A stretch of 64,000 nucleotides of DNA, from NCBI RefSeq assembly GCF_017814975.1, contig NZ_JAGIQA010000003.1, positions 124,001 through 188,000 on the forward strand, read 5' to 3'. This document shows, piece after piece, positions 1-9,092 of the stretch. Each line of letters begins with the position of its first letter. Within the stretch, counting starts at the first letter, position 1. The notes under the pieces are model-generated. The model worked only from the letters and a program-made list of their open reading frames with translations, searched no databases and had not been told where the DNA came from. The stretch is from Cupriavidus consociatus (GTDB lineage Bacteria > Pseudomonadota > Gammaproteobacteria > Burkholderiales > Burkholderiaceae). Both the position numbers and the translations under genes were made by a program.

Positions 1-706
1 TGGCTTCGATCATGCGGCAGGCGGTCTCGAAATTGCTGACCTGGACGCGCCAGCGCAGCTCTCGCTGCAGGTCGGCGGCGGCGCGCTTGAGGAAGTTATG
101 AATGGCACTGGCTTCCGGCAGGCCGATGAAGTCGTAGTCGAGCGTATCGATGAAGTCGACGGTGTCGCGCTCGGCCAGCGGATGGCTCAGTGCGGTCGCA
201 AGCACCAGCCGGTCACGCCGGTAGGGCATGACCTCCAACCCTTCGGTGCGCACATTGCCGGCGATGATGCCGATATCGACCATCCCCTCCTGCACCGCAC
301 GCACGATGTCCGGGCTGAGCCGCTCCTGCATGTCGATGGTCACGTCGGGATTGTTGACGAGGTAGGTGCGCAGCACCGCGGGCAGGAACTCGCTCATCGC
401 CGTGGTGTTGGCAAAGACGCGCACATGCCCCTTTACGCCGGCCACGTATTCCTGCAGATCGCCGCTGAGCTGCTCCAGCTGCCGGATCACGCGGCGCGCG
501 TGGGCCAGCAAGGTCTCGCCGGCACCCGTGATTTTCACGCCCTGGCTGCTGCGGCTCAGCAGCTTGACGCCGACATACTCCTCCAGGTTCTTGATGCGGG
601 TACTGGCCGCGGCCAGCGACAGGTGGGAACGCTGCGCGCCGCCGGTCAGGCTCTGGGCCTCGGCAATATGCGTAAACAGTTTCAGATCGACCAGATCAAA
701 GCGCAT
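1..706 (-). CDS. LysR-family transcriptional regulator (3' part outside window)
   Basis: The gene reads leftwards from an ATG at 706-704 and runs off the left edge, so about 235 codons of a normal ~300 are visible. The product starts MRFDLVDLKLF and has the standard LysR winged helix-turn-helix in its first 60 or so residues, with the recognition-helix stretch SLAAASTRIKNLEE and then YVGVKLLSR. The substrate-binding-like effector domain begins near residue 90 (KGHVRVFANTTAMSEFLP) and includes the typical GMVDIGIIAGNV segment. It is a cytoplasmic DNA-binding regulator. The target is unknown because the downstream neighbour lies outside the window and the 320 bases upstream hold no gene. The family call is firm; ligand and regulon are not known. 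Confidence 0.9.
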   Translation of the reverse strand, partial: MRFDLVDLKLFTHIAEAQSLTGGAQRSHLSLAAASTRIKNLEEYVGVKLLSRSSQGVKITGAGETLLAHARRVIRQLEQLSGDLQEYVAGVKGHVRVFANTTAMSEFLPAVLRTYLVNNPDVTIDMQERLSPDIVRAVQEGMVDIGIIAGNVRTEGLEVMPYRRDRLVLATALSHPLAERDTVDFIDTLDYDFIGLPEASAIHNFLKRAAADLQRELRWRVQVSNFETACRMIEA

Positions 707-1026
707 TACATCGTTCCCTAGCGTGTTACGGGATTATCGCGCAATGGCGGCGCCCGTACACGATGCCGGTGCGAATGCCGCACCGCCGGGGCGAATATCG
801 CCCGGCGTCGGCGGCCTGTCCGCGGGCCGGCAAGTCTGGCTGGAAATCCCGGGAGGGCGCGGAATCGAGGACGCGGATTCCTTCAAGCACCTTGGACATC
901 CCATGCTGGAAGCGATCGTGGCCGCCGCGCGCCTGCCAGTCAACGCAGGCCCCCGCGGTGTTCCGTGCTTCGAAAATGCCGGCCCGCGTCGGCGGGAAAT
1001 GCGGTGCGGAAAACGCGCGACGCGGC
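707..1026. other. gene-free spacer between two regulator genes
   Basis: About 320 bases lie between the LysR start and the end of the AraC-type gene. An open frame of 98 codons exists on the minus strand, but it is arginine/proline-rich, shows no domain and lacks a ribosome binding site. I see no RNA gene, terminator or convincing operator here. Confidence 0.5.
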
Positions 1027-1623
1027 TCACGCTACCGAACGCTGCCTTTCCGGACCGCGGTGCAGCGCGAGACGGCGCGCCGCATCCATGGACAGGCCAA
1101 AGCGGTCATAGAAAGCACAGTGGAGGTCGCTATTGGCGGGCCAGCCGGCAAAGCGCGCCAGGTCGGCCGTCGCCACGTGCCCCGACATGGTTTCGAACAG
1201 CACGCGCATCAGCCGCTGCGTCCGGCACAGGTCGGTCAGCGCGGTGCCTTGCGCGAACAGCGTGCGGCGCACCTGCGCCGTGGACATGCCGAGCCGTTCG
1301 GCGATGAATGCTGCGCTCCAGGCATATTGCGGCTGCAGGAATACCCGCTTGCAGATGCGGAGATGCAGCGCTGCCTGTGCCGCCGCGGGCATCACGCCGT
1401 GCAGTTCGAGACAGCAAGCAGCGGGTTGCGCGCCGCTGCCGTCGAGGTGCAGTTCGGTGGCTTCGAAGGCCGCCACGGCGATCTCCTGGCCCGGCAGCAG
1501 CACGCGCTCGTAGCCGCGCCGCCTGACCACCACCCGCCCGTGCGTGGCAGCGACCGACAGCGGAAATGCCAGCAGCAGCCGCTGCAGGCTGATATGCATG
1601 GGGGACTGCAGATGGACGCGCAT
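1027..1623 (-). CDS. AraC-type transcriptional regulator (short, 198 aa)
   Basis: A 198-residue protein ending in a double helix-turn-helix of AraC/XylS type. The first HTH is around residues 104-130 (AAFIAERLGMSTAQVRRTL). The second, more degenerate one is around 150-185 (ATADLARFAGWPANSDL, then FYDRFGLSMDAARR, matching the family's FxxxFGxxPxxxR signature). The N-terminal ~95 residues look like a cupin-type sensor (residues 30-55 with VVVRRRGYERVLLPGQ), shorter than the usual 150-170, so the total is below the family's common 250-300. There is no clear ribosome binding site at 1623, and a second in-frame ATG eight codons later is an alternative. Target unknown. Confidence 0.75.
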   Translation of the reverse strand: MRVHLQSPMHISLQRLLLAFPLSVAATHGRVVVRRRGYERVLLPGQEIAVAAFEATELHLDGSGAQPAACCLELHGVMPAAAQAALHLRICKRVFLQPQYAWSAAFIAERLGMSTAQVRRTLFAQGTALTDLCRTQRLMRVLFETMSGHVATADLARFAGWPANSDLHCAFYDRFGLSMDAARRLALHRGPERQRSVA

Positions 1624-2167
1624 GATGGCTCGGAAATCGGTCTGTGACGATGGCTATCATCGCCGCCCGCGAGAATTCCTGCCTCTGCAATTTCCGAACG
1701 CCGCATTCGCCGCCACCACACAGGCCCGCATCGCGGATGCTGGCGCGCTCCGCGGCGGTCAGTCGCGATAGGCCCACAGGTCGACCACGCGCTGCCGTCA
1801 TCCGCCAGCAGGCGGAACGCGGCGGGCGCGAAGTGCCAGCACGCCAGTGGCAGGCGTACGCGCCGTCAGCGCCCGGTGTGGTGGCGCTGGCCGGGCGAAG
1901 CGCCCTTTGGTATCCGGTGATGGACGGACGCTGCGTTACCGGTGGCTTGTTACAGTTGCATGAACAACAATGCCGGTGTCCTGACCAGCCGGCGCTGTAT
2001 CGACCGATCGAACAGTGGCCATCGAACGGCGCTGCGTGACCCGGCAGGCGCGGTGCCTGCGAGGCCACTGAAGGCCCGGATTCTTCCCATGTTCCCGCGG
2101 TCCAACCGGAACAGCGCAACCGCGAGGGTTGCTGCAGTTCACGCGAATTCTCTATCAGGACTTCCAG
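1624..2167. other. gene-free spacer, possibly with a decayed gene end
   Basis: About 540 bases without a supportable gene. On the minus strand, 1865-1759 can be read as LPLACWHFAPAAFRLLADDG and then, after a one-base frame change, VVDLWAYRD followed by a stop at 1759. That looks like the C-terminus of a protein broken by a frameshift, but the family is not recognised. The rest shows nothing convincing. The region just before 2168 carries the NUDIX gene's ribosome binding site. Confidence 0.3.
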
Positions 2168-2590
2168 ATGAAGCCGACCAAAGCCTGTCCGATTGTCCTG
2201 AGACGCACGCAGAACGGTCTCGAGATCCTGGCGTTCGAGCACCCCCTCTCCGGATTCCAGATCGTCAAAGGCACGATCGAGCCGGGTGAACCTCCGGCAG
2301 ATGCCGCCGTGCGCGAGCTGCGCGAGGAGTCCGGCATTTCTGGCTTGGTGACTGCCGACCTGGGGTTGTGGGAATCCGGTTACGAACAACAGGTATGGTC
2401 GCTGCATCTCTGCGAGCCATCGCAGCCGCTGCCGGACACCTGGGAGCATCGCACGGCCGATGATGACGGCCACGTGTTCAGGTTTTTCTGGCACCCCTTG
2501 CGAGAGGCCCTCTCCGATCAGTGGCATTCCTTGTACAAGGACGCGCTGTCCACCATCGAAATGCGGCTGGCACGGACAGGAAAGTCCTAG
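2168..2590 (+). CDS. NUDIX hydrolase
   Basis: A 140-residue NUDIX pyrophosphohydrolase. The NUDIX box is complete at about residues 36-58: GTIEPGE, then REL, then REESGI, fitting G-x5-E-x7-REU-x-EE-x-GU, whose glutamates bind Mg2+. Such enzymes cleave nucleoside diphosphates linked to another group; the substrate cannot be read from this sequence. The ATG at 2168 was chosen because AGGA lies seven bases upstream. An in-frame TTG at 2129 is possible but less likely. Its TAG at 2588-2590 overlaps the stop codon of the convergent lipoprotein gene, so the two genes are packed tail to tail with no room for a terminator. Confidence 0.85.
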   Translation: MKPTKACPIVLRRTQNGLEILAFEHPLSGFQIVKGTIEPGEPPADAAVRELREESGISGLVTADLGLWESGYEQQVWSLHLCEPSQPLPDTWEHRTADDDGHVFRFFWHPLREALSDQWHSLYKDALSTIEMRLARTGKS

Positions 2591-3036
2591 AACGACATAC
2601 AGGCGTGGCCGCGCACCCTGAGCACCGCTTCCTGCCGGAAGCGGACCTTGTACTCGCTGGCGATGGCGCGTGCCGCCGCCTCGCTGCGTTGGTCGGGGGC
2701 ATGCACCAGACTGAGCACGCGCGTGGCTTCCCTGACGGCCTTGCCGTCCGCGCCGCGCCATTGGCCGGACGCCGGCCAGACCGTGAAGCCGTCCGGGAAG
2801 CGCGGTGCCACGGAGCCTTGCACAAAGGCGTCCCATTCCGCCTCGGACACCGTTCCGCCGGGCTTTTCCATGCCGAAGTAGATCAGTTCGGCGATTGCGG
2901 CTTGTTCTCCGGCCGCGCATGCGGGAGCCGGCAAGGCCGCGCAACCGGAAAGCGCGAACGCCAGCGCCAGCGCGATGGAGATGGCGATGGCGATGGCATT
3001 CCCGGGACGAGATAAAGACGAGCAGCGAATCCGCAT
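2587..3036 (-). CDS. DUF3574 family lipoprotein
   Basis: A 149-residue exported protein. Residues 1-30 form a signal peptide: basic MRIR start, hydrophobic AIAIAISIALALAFAL, then a lipobox-like LSGC, so the cysteine near residue 31 is probably lipidated and membrane anchored. The mature part carries the DUF3574 pattern: IYFGMEKPGG, VSEAEWDAFVQ, APRFPDGFTVWPASGQW and SLVHAPD. The biochemical role of the family is unknown. I start at the ATG at 3036 rather than 3153, because the longer frame adds a non-signal-like extension in front of the hydrophobic segment. Convergent with the NUDIX gene, stops overlapping. Confidence 0.8.
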   Translation of the reverse strand: MRIRCSSLSRPGNAIAIAISIALALAFALSGCAALPAPACAAGEQAAIAELIYFGMEKPGGTVSEAEWDAFVQGSVAPRFPDGFTVWPASGQWRGADGKAVREATRVLSLVHAPDQRSEAAARAIASEYKVRFRQEAVLRVRGHACMSF

Positions 3037-3118
3037 CCGTGCAGAGTAGTGCAGCGCCCGGCCCGCGTAAATGGCAAGGGATGCCGGATGCGCCAGCTTT
3101 CCGGCAGCTCCTGTGGCA

Positions 3119-4171
3119 TCAGCGGCTGTCGACGTCCAATACCGCCTGCGCAAACGCCACCGGCGCCTCTTGCGGCGGGTTGTGGCCGATCTTGCCGCTC
3201 AGCTGGCGGTGCTCGTAGCGCCCGGTGAACTTGCTCGCATACGAACTGGGCGCCGGGTGCGGCGCGCCGTTTGCGTCGGCTTCAATGGTGATGGTGGGCA
3301 CGCTGATCGTCGGCGCGGTGGCAAGGCGTTTCTCGAACTCGTCGAAGCGCGGCTCGCCGGCGGCAAGGCTCTGCCGCCAGCGGTAGTTGTGGATGGTGAT
3401 CGCCACGTGGTCGGGGTTGTCGAACGCGACGGCGCTACGATTGAAGGTGGCATCGTCGAACTCCCACTTCGGCGACGCCAGTTTCCAGATCAGTTTGGCG
3501 AACTGGTGCGTGTATTGCTGGTAGCCGGCCTGGCCACGGTCGGTGGCGAAGTAGAACTGGTACCACCATTGCAGTTCTGCCTCGGGCGGCAGCGGCTTCT
3601 TGCCGGCGGCCTGGCTGCCGATCAGGTAGCCGCTGACCGAGACCAGTGCCCGGCAACGGTCCGGCCACAGCACGGCCATGATGTCGGCGGTGCGCGCGCC
3701 CCAGTCGAAGCCGGCGACCACGGCGGTCTGGATGCGCAGCGCATCCATCAGCGCGATCATGTCGGCTGCGATCGCCGATGGCTGTCCGTTGCGCATCGTG
3801 GCGGACGACAGGAAGGTAGTCGAACCGAAGCCGCGCAGATAGGGAATGATCACGCGATAGCCGCGTGCCGCCAGCAACGGCGCCACGTCGACGAAGCTGT
3901 GGATGTCATACGGCCAGCCGTGCAGCAGCAGCGCGACGGGCCCGTCGGCCGGCCCGGCTTCGGCATAGCCGACGTTCAGCACGCCGGCATTGACCTGGCG
4001 GAGCGCCGCGAACTTCGTATGGGTGCCTGGCGTGGTCGACGGCAACGGCGCGGTCTTGGCTAGGCCGGCCTCGGGACGGGCGGCTTGTGCCAGGCCGGCG
4101 TGCGCGGCGGCGAGCGTCAGCGCGGCAGCACCGAGGAAGCCGCGGCGCGGCAGGTCGATGGTGTTTGACAT
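3119..4171 (-). CDS. Tat-exported alpha/beta hydrolase, epoxide-hydrolase-like
   Basis: A 350-residue alpha/beta-hydrolase. The N-terminus has a twin-arginine signal (LPRRGFLGAAALTLAAAHAG, residues 7-26), so the folded enzyme is predicted to be exported. The oxyanion-hole motif LLHGWPYD is near residue 87. The nucleophile elbow is GFDWGAR near residue 153, with aspartate instead of serine as in epoxide hydrolases and haloalkane dehalogenases. The catalytic histidine is in KIGHNPPQEAP near residue 330. Aspartate plus HGWP favours epoxide hydrolysis, but the substrate is not known. The start is supported by GGAG upstream of the ATG at 4171. It lies alone, downstream of the ilvD terminator region and in the same orientation. 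Confidence 0.85.
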   Translation of the reverse strand: MSNTIDLPRRGFLGAAALTLAAAHAGLAQAARPEAGLAKTAPLPSTTPGTHTKFAALRQVNAGVLNVGYAEAGPADGPVALLLHGWPYDIHSFVDVAPLLAARGYRVIIPYLRGFGSTTFLSSATMRNGQPSAIAADMIALMDALRIQTAVVAGFDWGARTADIMAVLWPDRCRALVSVSGYLIGSQAAGKKPLPPEAELQWWYQFYFATDRGQAGYQQYTHQFAKLIWKLASPKWEFDDATFNRSAVAFDNPDHVAITIHNYRWRQSLAAGEPRFDEFEKRLATAPTISVPTITIEADANGAPHPAPSSYASKFTGRYEHRQLSGKIGHNPPQEAPVAFAQAVLDVDSR

Positions 4172-4310
4172 CCTTCTCTCCTATCGGGTGATCGAACCAG
4201 CCACCAGTCTAGGAGGCGCTCGCAAGCGCAATGTGTCGGGCACCCCGCCGTCTTGTATCGCTGTGTATCCGGGTGCGGATGCCAGATACGCCGATACAAA
4301 AAACAGGGCG

Positions 4311-4337
4311 AAAAAAGGCCGCTCCGGAGAGCGGCCC
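4311..4337 (-). terminator. rho-independent terminator of ilvD
   Basis: Read on the minus strand, a perfect 8-bp stem (GGCCGCTC at 4317-4324 paired with GAGCGGCC at 4329-4336, 4-base loop) is followed by six U residues (the A run at 4311-4316). It sits about 27 bases after the ilvD stop and should separate ilvD from the hydrolase gene. Confidence 0.85.
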
Positions 4338-4363
4338 TTCCCGCCGGCGCCAAATCCGCGGCG

Positions 4364-6223
4364 TCAGTCGTCCAGCAGCGACAGGTCGCGCACGGCGCCC
4401 TTGTCGGCCGACATGACCAGCTTGGCATAGGCTTTCAGCGCGGCCGACACCTTGCGCGGACGCGCCTTGACCGGCTTCCAGCCCCGGGCGTCCTGCTCCT
4501 CGCGGCGGCGCGCCAGTTCCTCGTCGGACACCAGCACGTCAATGGAGCGGTTGGGAATGTCGATGCGGATCCTGTCGCCATCGCGCACCAGGCCGATCGC
4601 GCCGCCGGCTGCCGCCTCGGGCGAGCAGTGGCCGATCGACAGGCCCGAGGTGCCGCCCGAGAAGCGGCCGTCGGTCAGCAGCGCGCACGCCTTGCCCAGG
4701 CCCTTGGACTTGATGTAGCTGGTCGGATACAGCATTTCCTGCATGCCGGGGCCGCCCTTGGGGCCTTCGTAGCGAACGATCACCACGTCGCCGGCCTTGA
4801 CCTTGTCGTTCAGGATGTTCTCGACCGCCTCATCCTGCGACTCGGTGACATGCGCCGTGCCCTCGAACACCAGGATGCTCTCGTCCACGCCGGCGGTCTT
4901 CACCACGCAGCCGTCGCGCGCAATGTTGCCGCGCAGCACGGCCAGGCCGCCTTCCTTCGAGAAAGCATGCTCATAGGAACGGATGCAGCCCTCCGCACGG
5001 TCCAGGTCCAGGCTCGGCCAGCGGGTATTCTGGCTGAACGCCACCTGCGTCGGGATGCCGGCGGGGCCGGCCATGTAGAAATGGCGGACCGCTTCGTCCT
5101 GCGTGCGGCCGATATCCCACTGCTCCAGCGCATCCTTGAGCGACGGGGCGTGGACCGTCGGCACGTCGGTATGCAGCTTGCCGGCGCGCTCCAGCTCGCC
5201 CAGGATCGCCATGATGCCGCCGGCGCGGTGCACGTCTTCGATGTGGTACTTGTTGGTATTGGGCGCGACCTTGCACAGCTGCGGCACGACCCGCGAGAGG
5301 CGGTCGATGTCGTCCATGGTGAAGTCGATGCCCGCTTCCTGCGCGATCGCCAGCAGGTGCAGGATGGTGTTGGTCGAGCCGCCCATGGCGATATCCAGCG
5401 TCATGGCATTCTCGAACGCCTTGAAGCCCACCGAGCGCGGCAGCACGCGCGCGTCTTCCTGCTCGTAGTACTGGCGTGCCAGTTCCACGATGCGGCTGCC
5501 GGCGCGCTTGAAAAGTTGCTCGCGGTCGGCGTGGGTCGCCACCACCGTGCCGTTGCCCGGCAGCGACAGGCCCAGCGCCTCGGTCAGGCAGTTCATGGAG
5601 TTGGCCGTGAACATGCCCGAGCACGAACCGCAGGTGGGGCATGCGGAGCGCTCCACCTCGGCCACGTCGGCGTCAGAGTAGGCGCTGTCGGCGGCGATCA
5701 CCATGGCGTCGACCAGGTCGAGCTTCTTGAACTCGACGGCCTTGGTGACGGGGTTTGCCAGGCGCGTCTTGCCGGCTTCCATCGGGCCGCCGGAGACGAA
5801 GATCACCGGGATGTTGAGGCGCATCGCGGCCATCAGCATGCCCGGGGTGATCTTGTCGCAGTTGGAGATGCACACCATGGCATCGGCGCAGTGCGCGTTG
5901 ACCATGTACTCGACCGAGTCGGCAATGATGTCGCGGCTGGGCAGCGAGTACAGCATGCCGTCGTGGCCCATGGCGATGCCGTCATCGACCGCGATGGTGT
6001 TGAATTCCTTGGCCACGCCGCCGGCAGCCTCGATCTCGCGCGCGACCAGCTGGCCCAGGTCTTTCAGGTGCACGTGCCCGGGCACGAACTGGGTGAACGA
6101 ATTGACCACCGCGATGATGGGCTTGTTGAAATCTTCGTCTTTCATGCCGGTGGCACGCCACAGCGAGCGGGCCCCCGCCATGTTGCGGCCGGCGGTGGAG
6201 GTTTTGGAACGGTATGTGGGCAT
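4364..6223 (-). CDS. ilvD: dihydroxy-acid dehydratase
   Basis: A 619-residue IlvD, close to the E. coli length. It dehydrates 2,3-dihydroxy-isovalerate and 2,3-dihydroxy-3-methylvalerate to the 2-oxo acids in valine and isoleucine synthesis. Visible family features: the start [32 protein letters not shown] with a cluster cysteine, [20 protein letters not shown] with a second, [14 protein letters not shown], and the C-terminal [15 protein letters not shown]. The cysteines are the expected Fe-S cluster ligands. The longer open frame starting at 6322 is rejected because the family's N-terminus is at the ATG at 6223. It is a single-gene unit ending in its own terminator, divergent from ligD. It is unrelated in position to the ilvC-like gene at 28.9 kb. 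Confidence 0.98.
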   Translation of the reverse strand: MPTYRSKTSTAGRNMAGARSLWRATGMKDEDFNKPIIAVVNSFTQFVPGHVHLKDLGQLVAREIEAAGGVAKEFNTIAVDDGIAMGHDGMLYSLPSRDIIADSVEYMVNAHCADAMVCISNCDKITPGMLMAAMRLNIPVIFVSGGPMEAGKTRLANPVTKAVEFKKLDLVDAMVIAADSAYSDADVAEVERSACPTCGSCSGMFTANSMNCLTEALGLSLPGNGTVVATHADREQLFKRAGSRIVELARQYYEQEDARVLPRSVGFKAFENAMTLDIAMGGSTNTILHLLAIAQEAGIDFTMDDIDRLSRVVPQLCKVAPNTNKYHIEDVHRAGGIMAILGELERAGKLHTDVPTVHAPSLKDALEQWDIGRTQDEAVRHFYMAGPAGIPTQVAFSQNTRWPSLDLDRAEGCIRSYEHAFSKEGGLAVLRGNIARDGCVVKTAGVDESILVFEGTAHVTESQDEAVENILNDKVKAGDVVIVRYEGPKGGPGMQEMLYPTSYIKSKGLGKACALLTDGRFSGGTSGLSIGHCSPEAAAGGAIGLVRDGDRIRIDIPNRSIDVLVSDEELARRREEQDARGWKPVKARPRKVSAALKAYAKLVMSADKGAVRDLSLLDD

Positions 6224-6521
6224 TGTTTTGCTAAGGAATGTCGCCAGAAAGGTTGCGGGCCACGGGATGAACGGCCTTGCGCGCGCCCGTGCGGACAACC
6301 TCTTGAGCTGCGCCCTGGGCAAACCGGGGATTATCCCATAACAGTTCGTGTCTCAGGTTCCGGCGCGGGCGGCCGATGGGAAGGATCACAAAGATGCCGA
6401 AAAATGCACTTCCATCCTGCGTGATCCTGCGTAAGACACCGCCCGATACACCGCACCCGGGGCGCGCCCCTAGACTTGAATCGCGGGCGCCCTCGTGGCG
6501 CGGCTGAGGCGCGCAAGTCTT

Positions 6522-9062
6522 ATGGCAACGAACCCAAGGGCGACAACGGCCAGGCGCCGCGCTGCGGAGCGGCCGGACAGCCTTCAGGATTACCAGCACA
6601 AGCGGAATTTCCACATCACCCCCGAGCCCGCCGGCATACGGCGCAGGGGGAAGGCGCAGCCGTTGCGTTTCGTGGTGCAGAAGCACTGGGCGCGGCGGCT
6701 GCACTACGATTTCCGGCTCGAACTGGACGGCGTGCTGCTGAGCTGGGCGGTGCCCAAGGGGCCCAGCTACGATCCTGCCGAAAAGCGCATTGCCATCCAT
6801 GTCGAAGACCATCCGCTCGACTATGCGGATTTCGAAGGCGAGATTCCGCCGAAACAGTACGGCGCCGGCTCCGTCATTGTCTGGGACCGCGGCACGTGGG
6901 CGCCGGTCGGCGACGCGCGTGACGGCATGGCAGCCGGCAAGCTGGTGTTCGACCTGTTCGGCGAGAAGCTGGCCGGCCGCTGGGAGCTGGTCCGCATCGC
7001 CAGGCCGGGCGACCAGTCGGAACAGTGGATCCTCTTCAAGAAGCGCGACGCGTGGGCGCGGCCGTTGTCGGAGTTCGACGTGCTGGCCGCGCTGCCGGAC
7101 AGCGTCATCGCCAGGCCACTGGGCGCCCTGAACCAATCCGGGCAAGGCCCGGTTGCAGATGCGGCCGAGGCCATCCGGCACGCCCCGCGCGCGCCGCTCC
7201 CGGCCAGGCTGGCCCCGCAGCTTGCAACGCCTTCGCCCACGCTGCCGGACGGCGCCGGCTGGATCATCGAAACCAAGTTCGACGGCTACCGCATCCTGGC
7301 GAGGATCGACGATGCGCGGGTGACGCTGTTCACCCGCAACGGACATGACTGGACCCGCAAGCTTGGCTCGCTGGCCGCAGAGATCGAGACGCTCGATATC
7401 TCGCAAGGCTGGCTCGATGGCGAGATCGTCGTGCTGCGCGACGGCATGCCGGACTTCAATGCTCTGCAGAATGCCATCGACGGGCAACGCCATGACGCCA
7501 TTGTCTTCTTTGCCTTCGACCTGCCTTACTGGGAAGGCCGCGACCTGCGCGACTTGCCGCTGACGCAGCGCCGGGAAAAGCTGGCCACGCTGGTCGGCAC
7601 GGGCAGTGACCGGGTCCGCTTCAGCGAGGCCTTCGAAGCACCTGCCGCGCAGATGTTCCAGGCGGCGTGCCAGCTCGGGCTGGAAGGCCTGATGTTCAAG
7701 CGGGCGGACGCCGCCTACGTTTCCGCGCGCACGCAGAGCTGGCTGAAGATCAAGTGCAAGCTGCGCCAGGAATTCGTCATCGGCGGGTTCTCGGACCGCG
7801 AAGGGTCGAAGACTGAAATCGGCAGGCTGCACCTGGGCGTATATGGCGAGGGCGACAAGGCTGAGGGCGACAAGGGCGACCTGCTTTACGTCGGCGGCGT
7901 CGGCACCGGCTGGGACAGCGAGATGGCCGCGAAGCTGCACAAGCGGCTGGCGGCATTGCAGGTCGACGACAGCCCTTTCTCCAACGAGGCGCGTGGCAGC
8001 CGGCGCTGGGGCGGTCGCCGCCCCGCCGTGCCGCGATGGGTCAAGCCAACGCTGGTGGCGGAGGTCGAGTTCTCCGACTGGACGCCGGACGGCCAGGTCC
8101 GCCATGCCTCCTTCAAGGGCTTGCGCACCGACCGGCCCGCCAGGTCGATCCGGCGCGAAGCGGTCCAGACCGCCGTGACGCCGCATGGCATGGCCGCCAT
8201 CAAGGTCACCAACCCCGAACGCGTCATCGACAGCTCCAGGGGCATCACCAAGGTCGAACTGGTGCGCTACTACGAGAGCGTCGCCAGCATGATGCTGCCG
8301 CACCTCGCCGACCGCCCGCTGTCGCTGGTACGCGCGCCGGAAGGCATCGACGCGCCAACGTTTTTCCAGAAGCACGCGGAAACGGCAATGCCCGGGCTGA
8401 CCGAGCGCCCGGCCTCGCTCTGGCCCGGCCACGGCGCGCTGCTGACGGCCGACTCGGCCGAAGCCATCGTCGCGGCGGCCCAGATGAATGTGGTCGAGTT
8501 CCATACCTGGAACTCCACCGCACGCCAGATCGACCGCCCCGACCGGGTCATCTTCGATCTCGATCCCGGCGAAGGCGTGCCGTGGGAATCGATGCTCGAA
8601 GCGGCCATGCTTGTGCATACGCTGCTCGATGAACTTGGCCTGCAGTCCTGGCTGAAGACCAGCGGCGGCAAGGGCCTGCACGTGGTGGTGCCGCTGGCGC
8701 CGCGCCGCTCGTACGATGAAGTCAAGGCGTTCTCCCGGGCGGCCGTGCAGCACCTGGCCGCCACCCTGCCCCGGCGCTTCACCGCCCGCCCGGGCGCGGC
8801 CAACCGCAAGGGGCGGATTTTTGTCGACTACCTGCGTAACGGCTTTTCCCAGACCACGGCGGCCGCCTTCTCGGCGCGGGCCAGGCCGGGGCTCGGGGTC
8901 TCGATGCCGGTGTCGTGGGAGCAACTTGGCAAGCTGAAAAGTGGCGCACAGTGGACCATCCGCGATGCGCGCGAGTACCTCAGCTTCCAGGTCGCGGACC
9001 CGTGGCAGTCCTATTGGGACACGCGCCAGACTTTGACCGCCGCCATCGAGCGCTTAAGCTGA
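6522..9062 (+). CDS. ligD: ATP-dependent DNA ligase D (phosphoesterase-ligase-polymerase)
   Basis: An 846-residue multifunctional NHEJ enzyme with all three domains. The 3'-phosphoesterase domain is at about residues 30-190 (LHYDFRLELDGVLLSW, HVEDHPLDYADFEGEIP, YGAGSVIVWD). The ATP-dependent ligase domain is at about 225-525, with the adenylation-lysine motif ETKFDGYRI and ELMFKR-like LEGLMFKRAD. The primase-type polymerase domain is at about 550-840, with the metal-binding VIFDLDPGEG and GGKGLHVVVPL. The order matches Pseudomonas LigD. Together with Ku it fills, trims and seals double-strand breaks. The ATG at 6522 is preferred over an in-frame start nine codons upstream. ku follows 30 bases downstream on the same strand. 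Confidence 0.97.
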   Translation: MATNPRATTARRRAAERPDSLQDYQHKRNFHITPEPAGIRRRGKAQPLRFVVQKHWARRLHYDFRLELDGVLLSWAVPKGPSYDPAEKRIAIHVEDHPLDYADFEGEIPPKQYGAGSVIVWDRGTWAPVGDARDGMAAGKLVFDLFGEKLAGRWELVRIARPGDQSEQWILFKKRDAWARPLSEFDVLAALPDSVIARPLGALNQSGQGPVADAAEAIRHAPRAPLPARLAPQLATPSPTLPDGAGWIIETKFDGYRILARIDDARVTLFTRNGHDWTRKLGSLAAEIETLDISQGWLDGEIVVLRDGMPDFNALQNAIDGQRHDAIVFFAFDLPYWEGRDLRDLPLTQRREKLATLVGTGSDRVRFSEAFEAPAAQMFQAACQLGLEGLMFKRADAAYVSARTQSWLKIKCKLRQEFVIGGFSDREGSKTEIGRLHLGVYGEGDKAEGDKGDLLYVGGVGTGWDSEMAAKLHKRLAALQVDDSPFSNEARGSRRWGGRRPAVPRWVKPTLVAEVEFSDWTPDGQVRHASFKGLRTDRPARSIRREAVQTAVTPHGMAAIKVTNPERVIDSSRGITKVELVRYYESVASMMLPHLADRPLSLVRAPEGIDAPTFFQKHAETAMPGLTERPASLWPGHGALLTADSAEAIVAAAQMNVVEFHTWNSTARQIDRPDRVIFDLDPGEGVPWESMLEAAMLVHTLLDELGLQSWLKTSGGKGLHVVVPLAPRRSYDEVKAFSRAAVQHLAATLPRRFTARPGAANRKGRIFVDYLRNGFSQTTAAAFSARARPGLGVSMPVSWEQLGKLKSGAQWTIRDAREYLSFQVADPWQSYWDTRQTLTAAIERLS

Positions 9063-9092
9063 TTCCAGCCGTACTGCATTGCGGAGACTTCC

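Noticed and set aside
734-1030. 98-codon minus-strand frame between the first two regulators
   Set aside because: Low-complexity Arg/Pro/Ser product without ribosome binding site or recognisable fold.
4253-6424. 723-codon open frame on the plus strand opposite ilvD
   Set aside because: It is the antisense of ilvD: histidine/arginine/glycine-rich product, no domain, and ilvD has its full family motifs on the other strand.
6231-8924. 897-codon open frame on the minus strand opposite ligD
   Set aside because: Shadow of ligD caused by high third-position GC; LigD's three domains are all intact on the plus strand.
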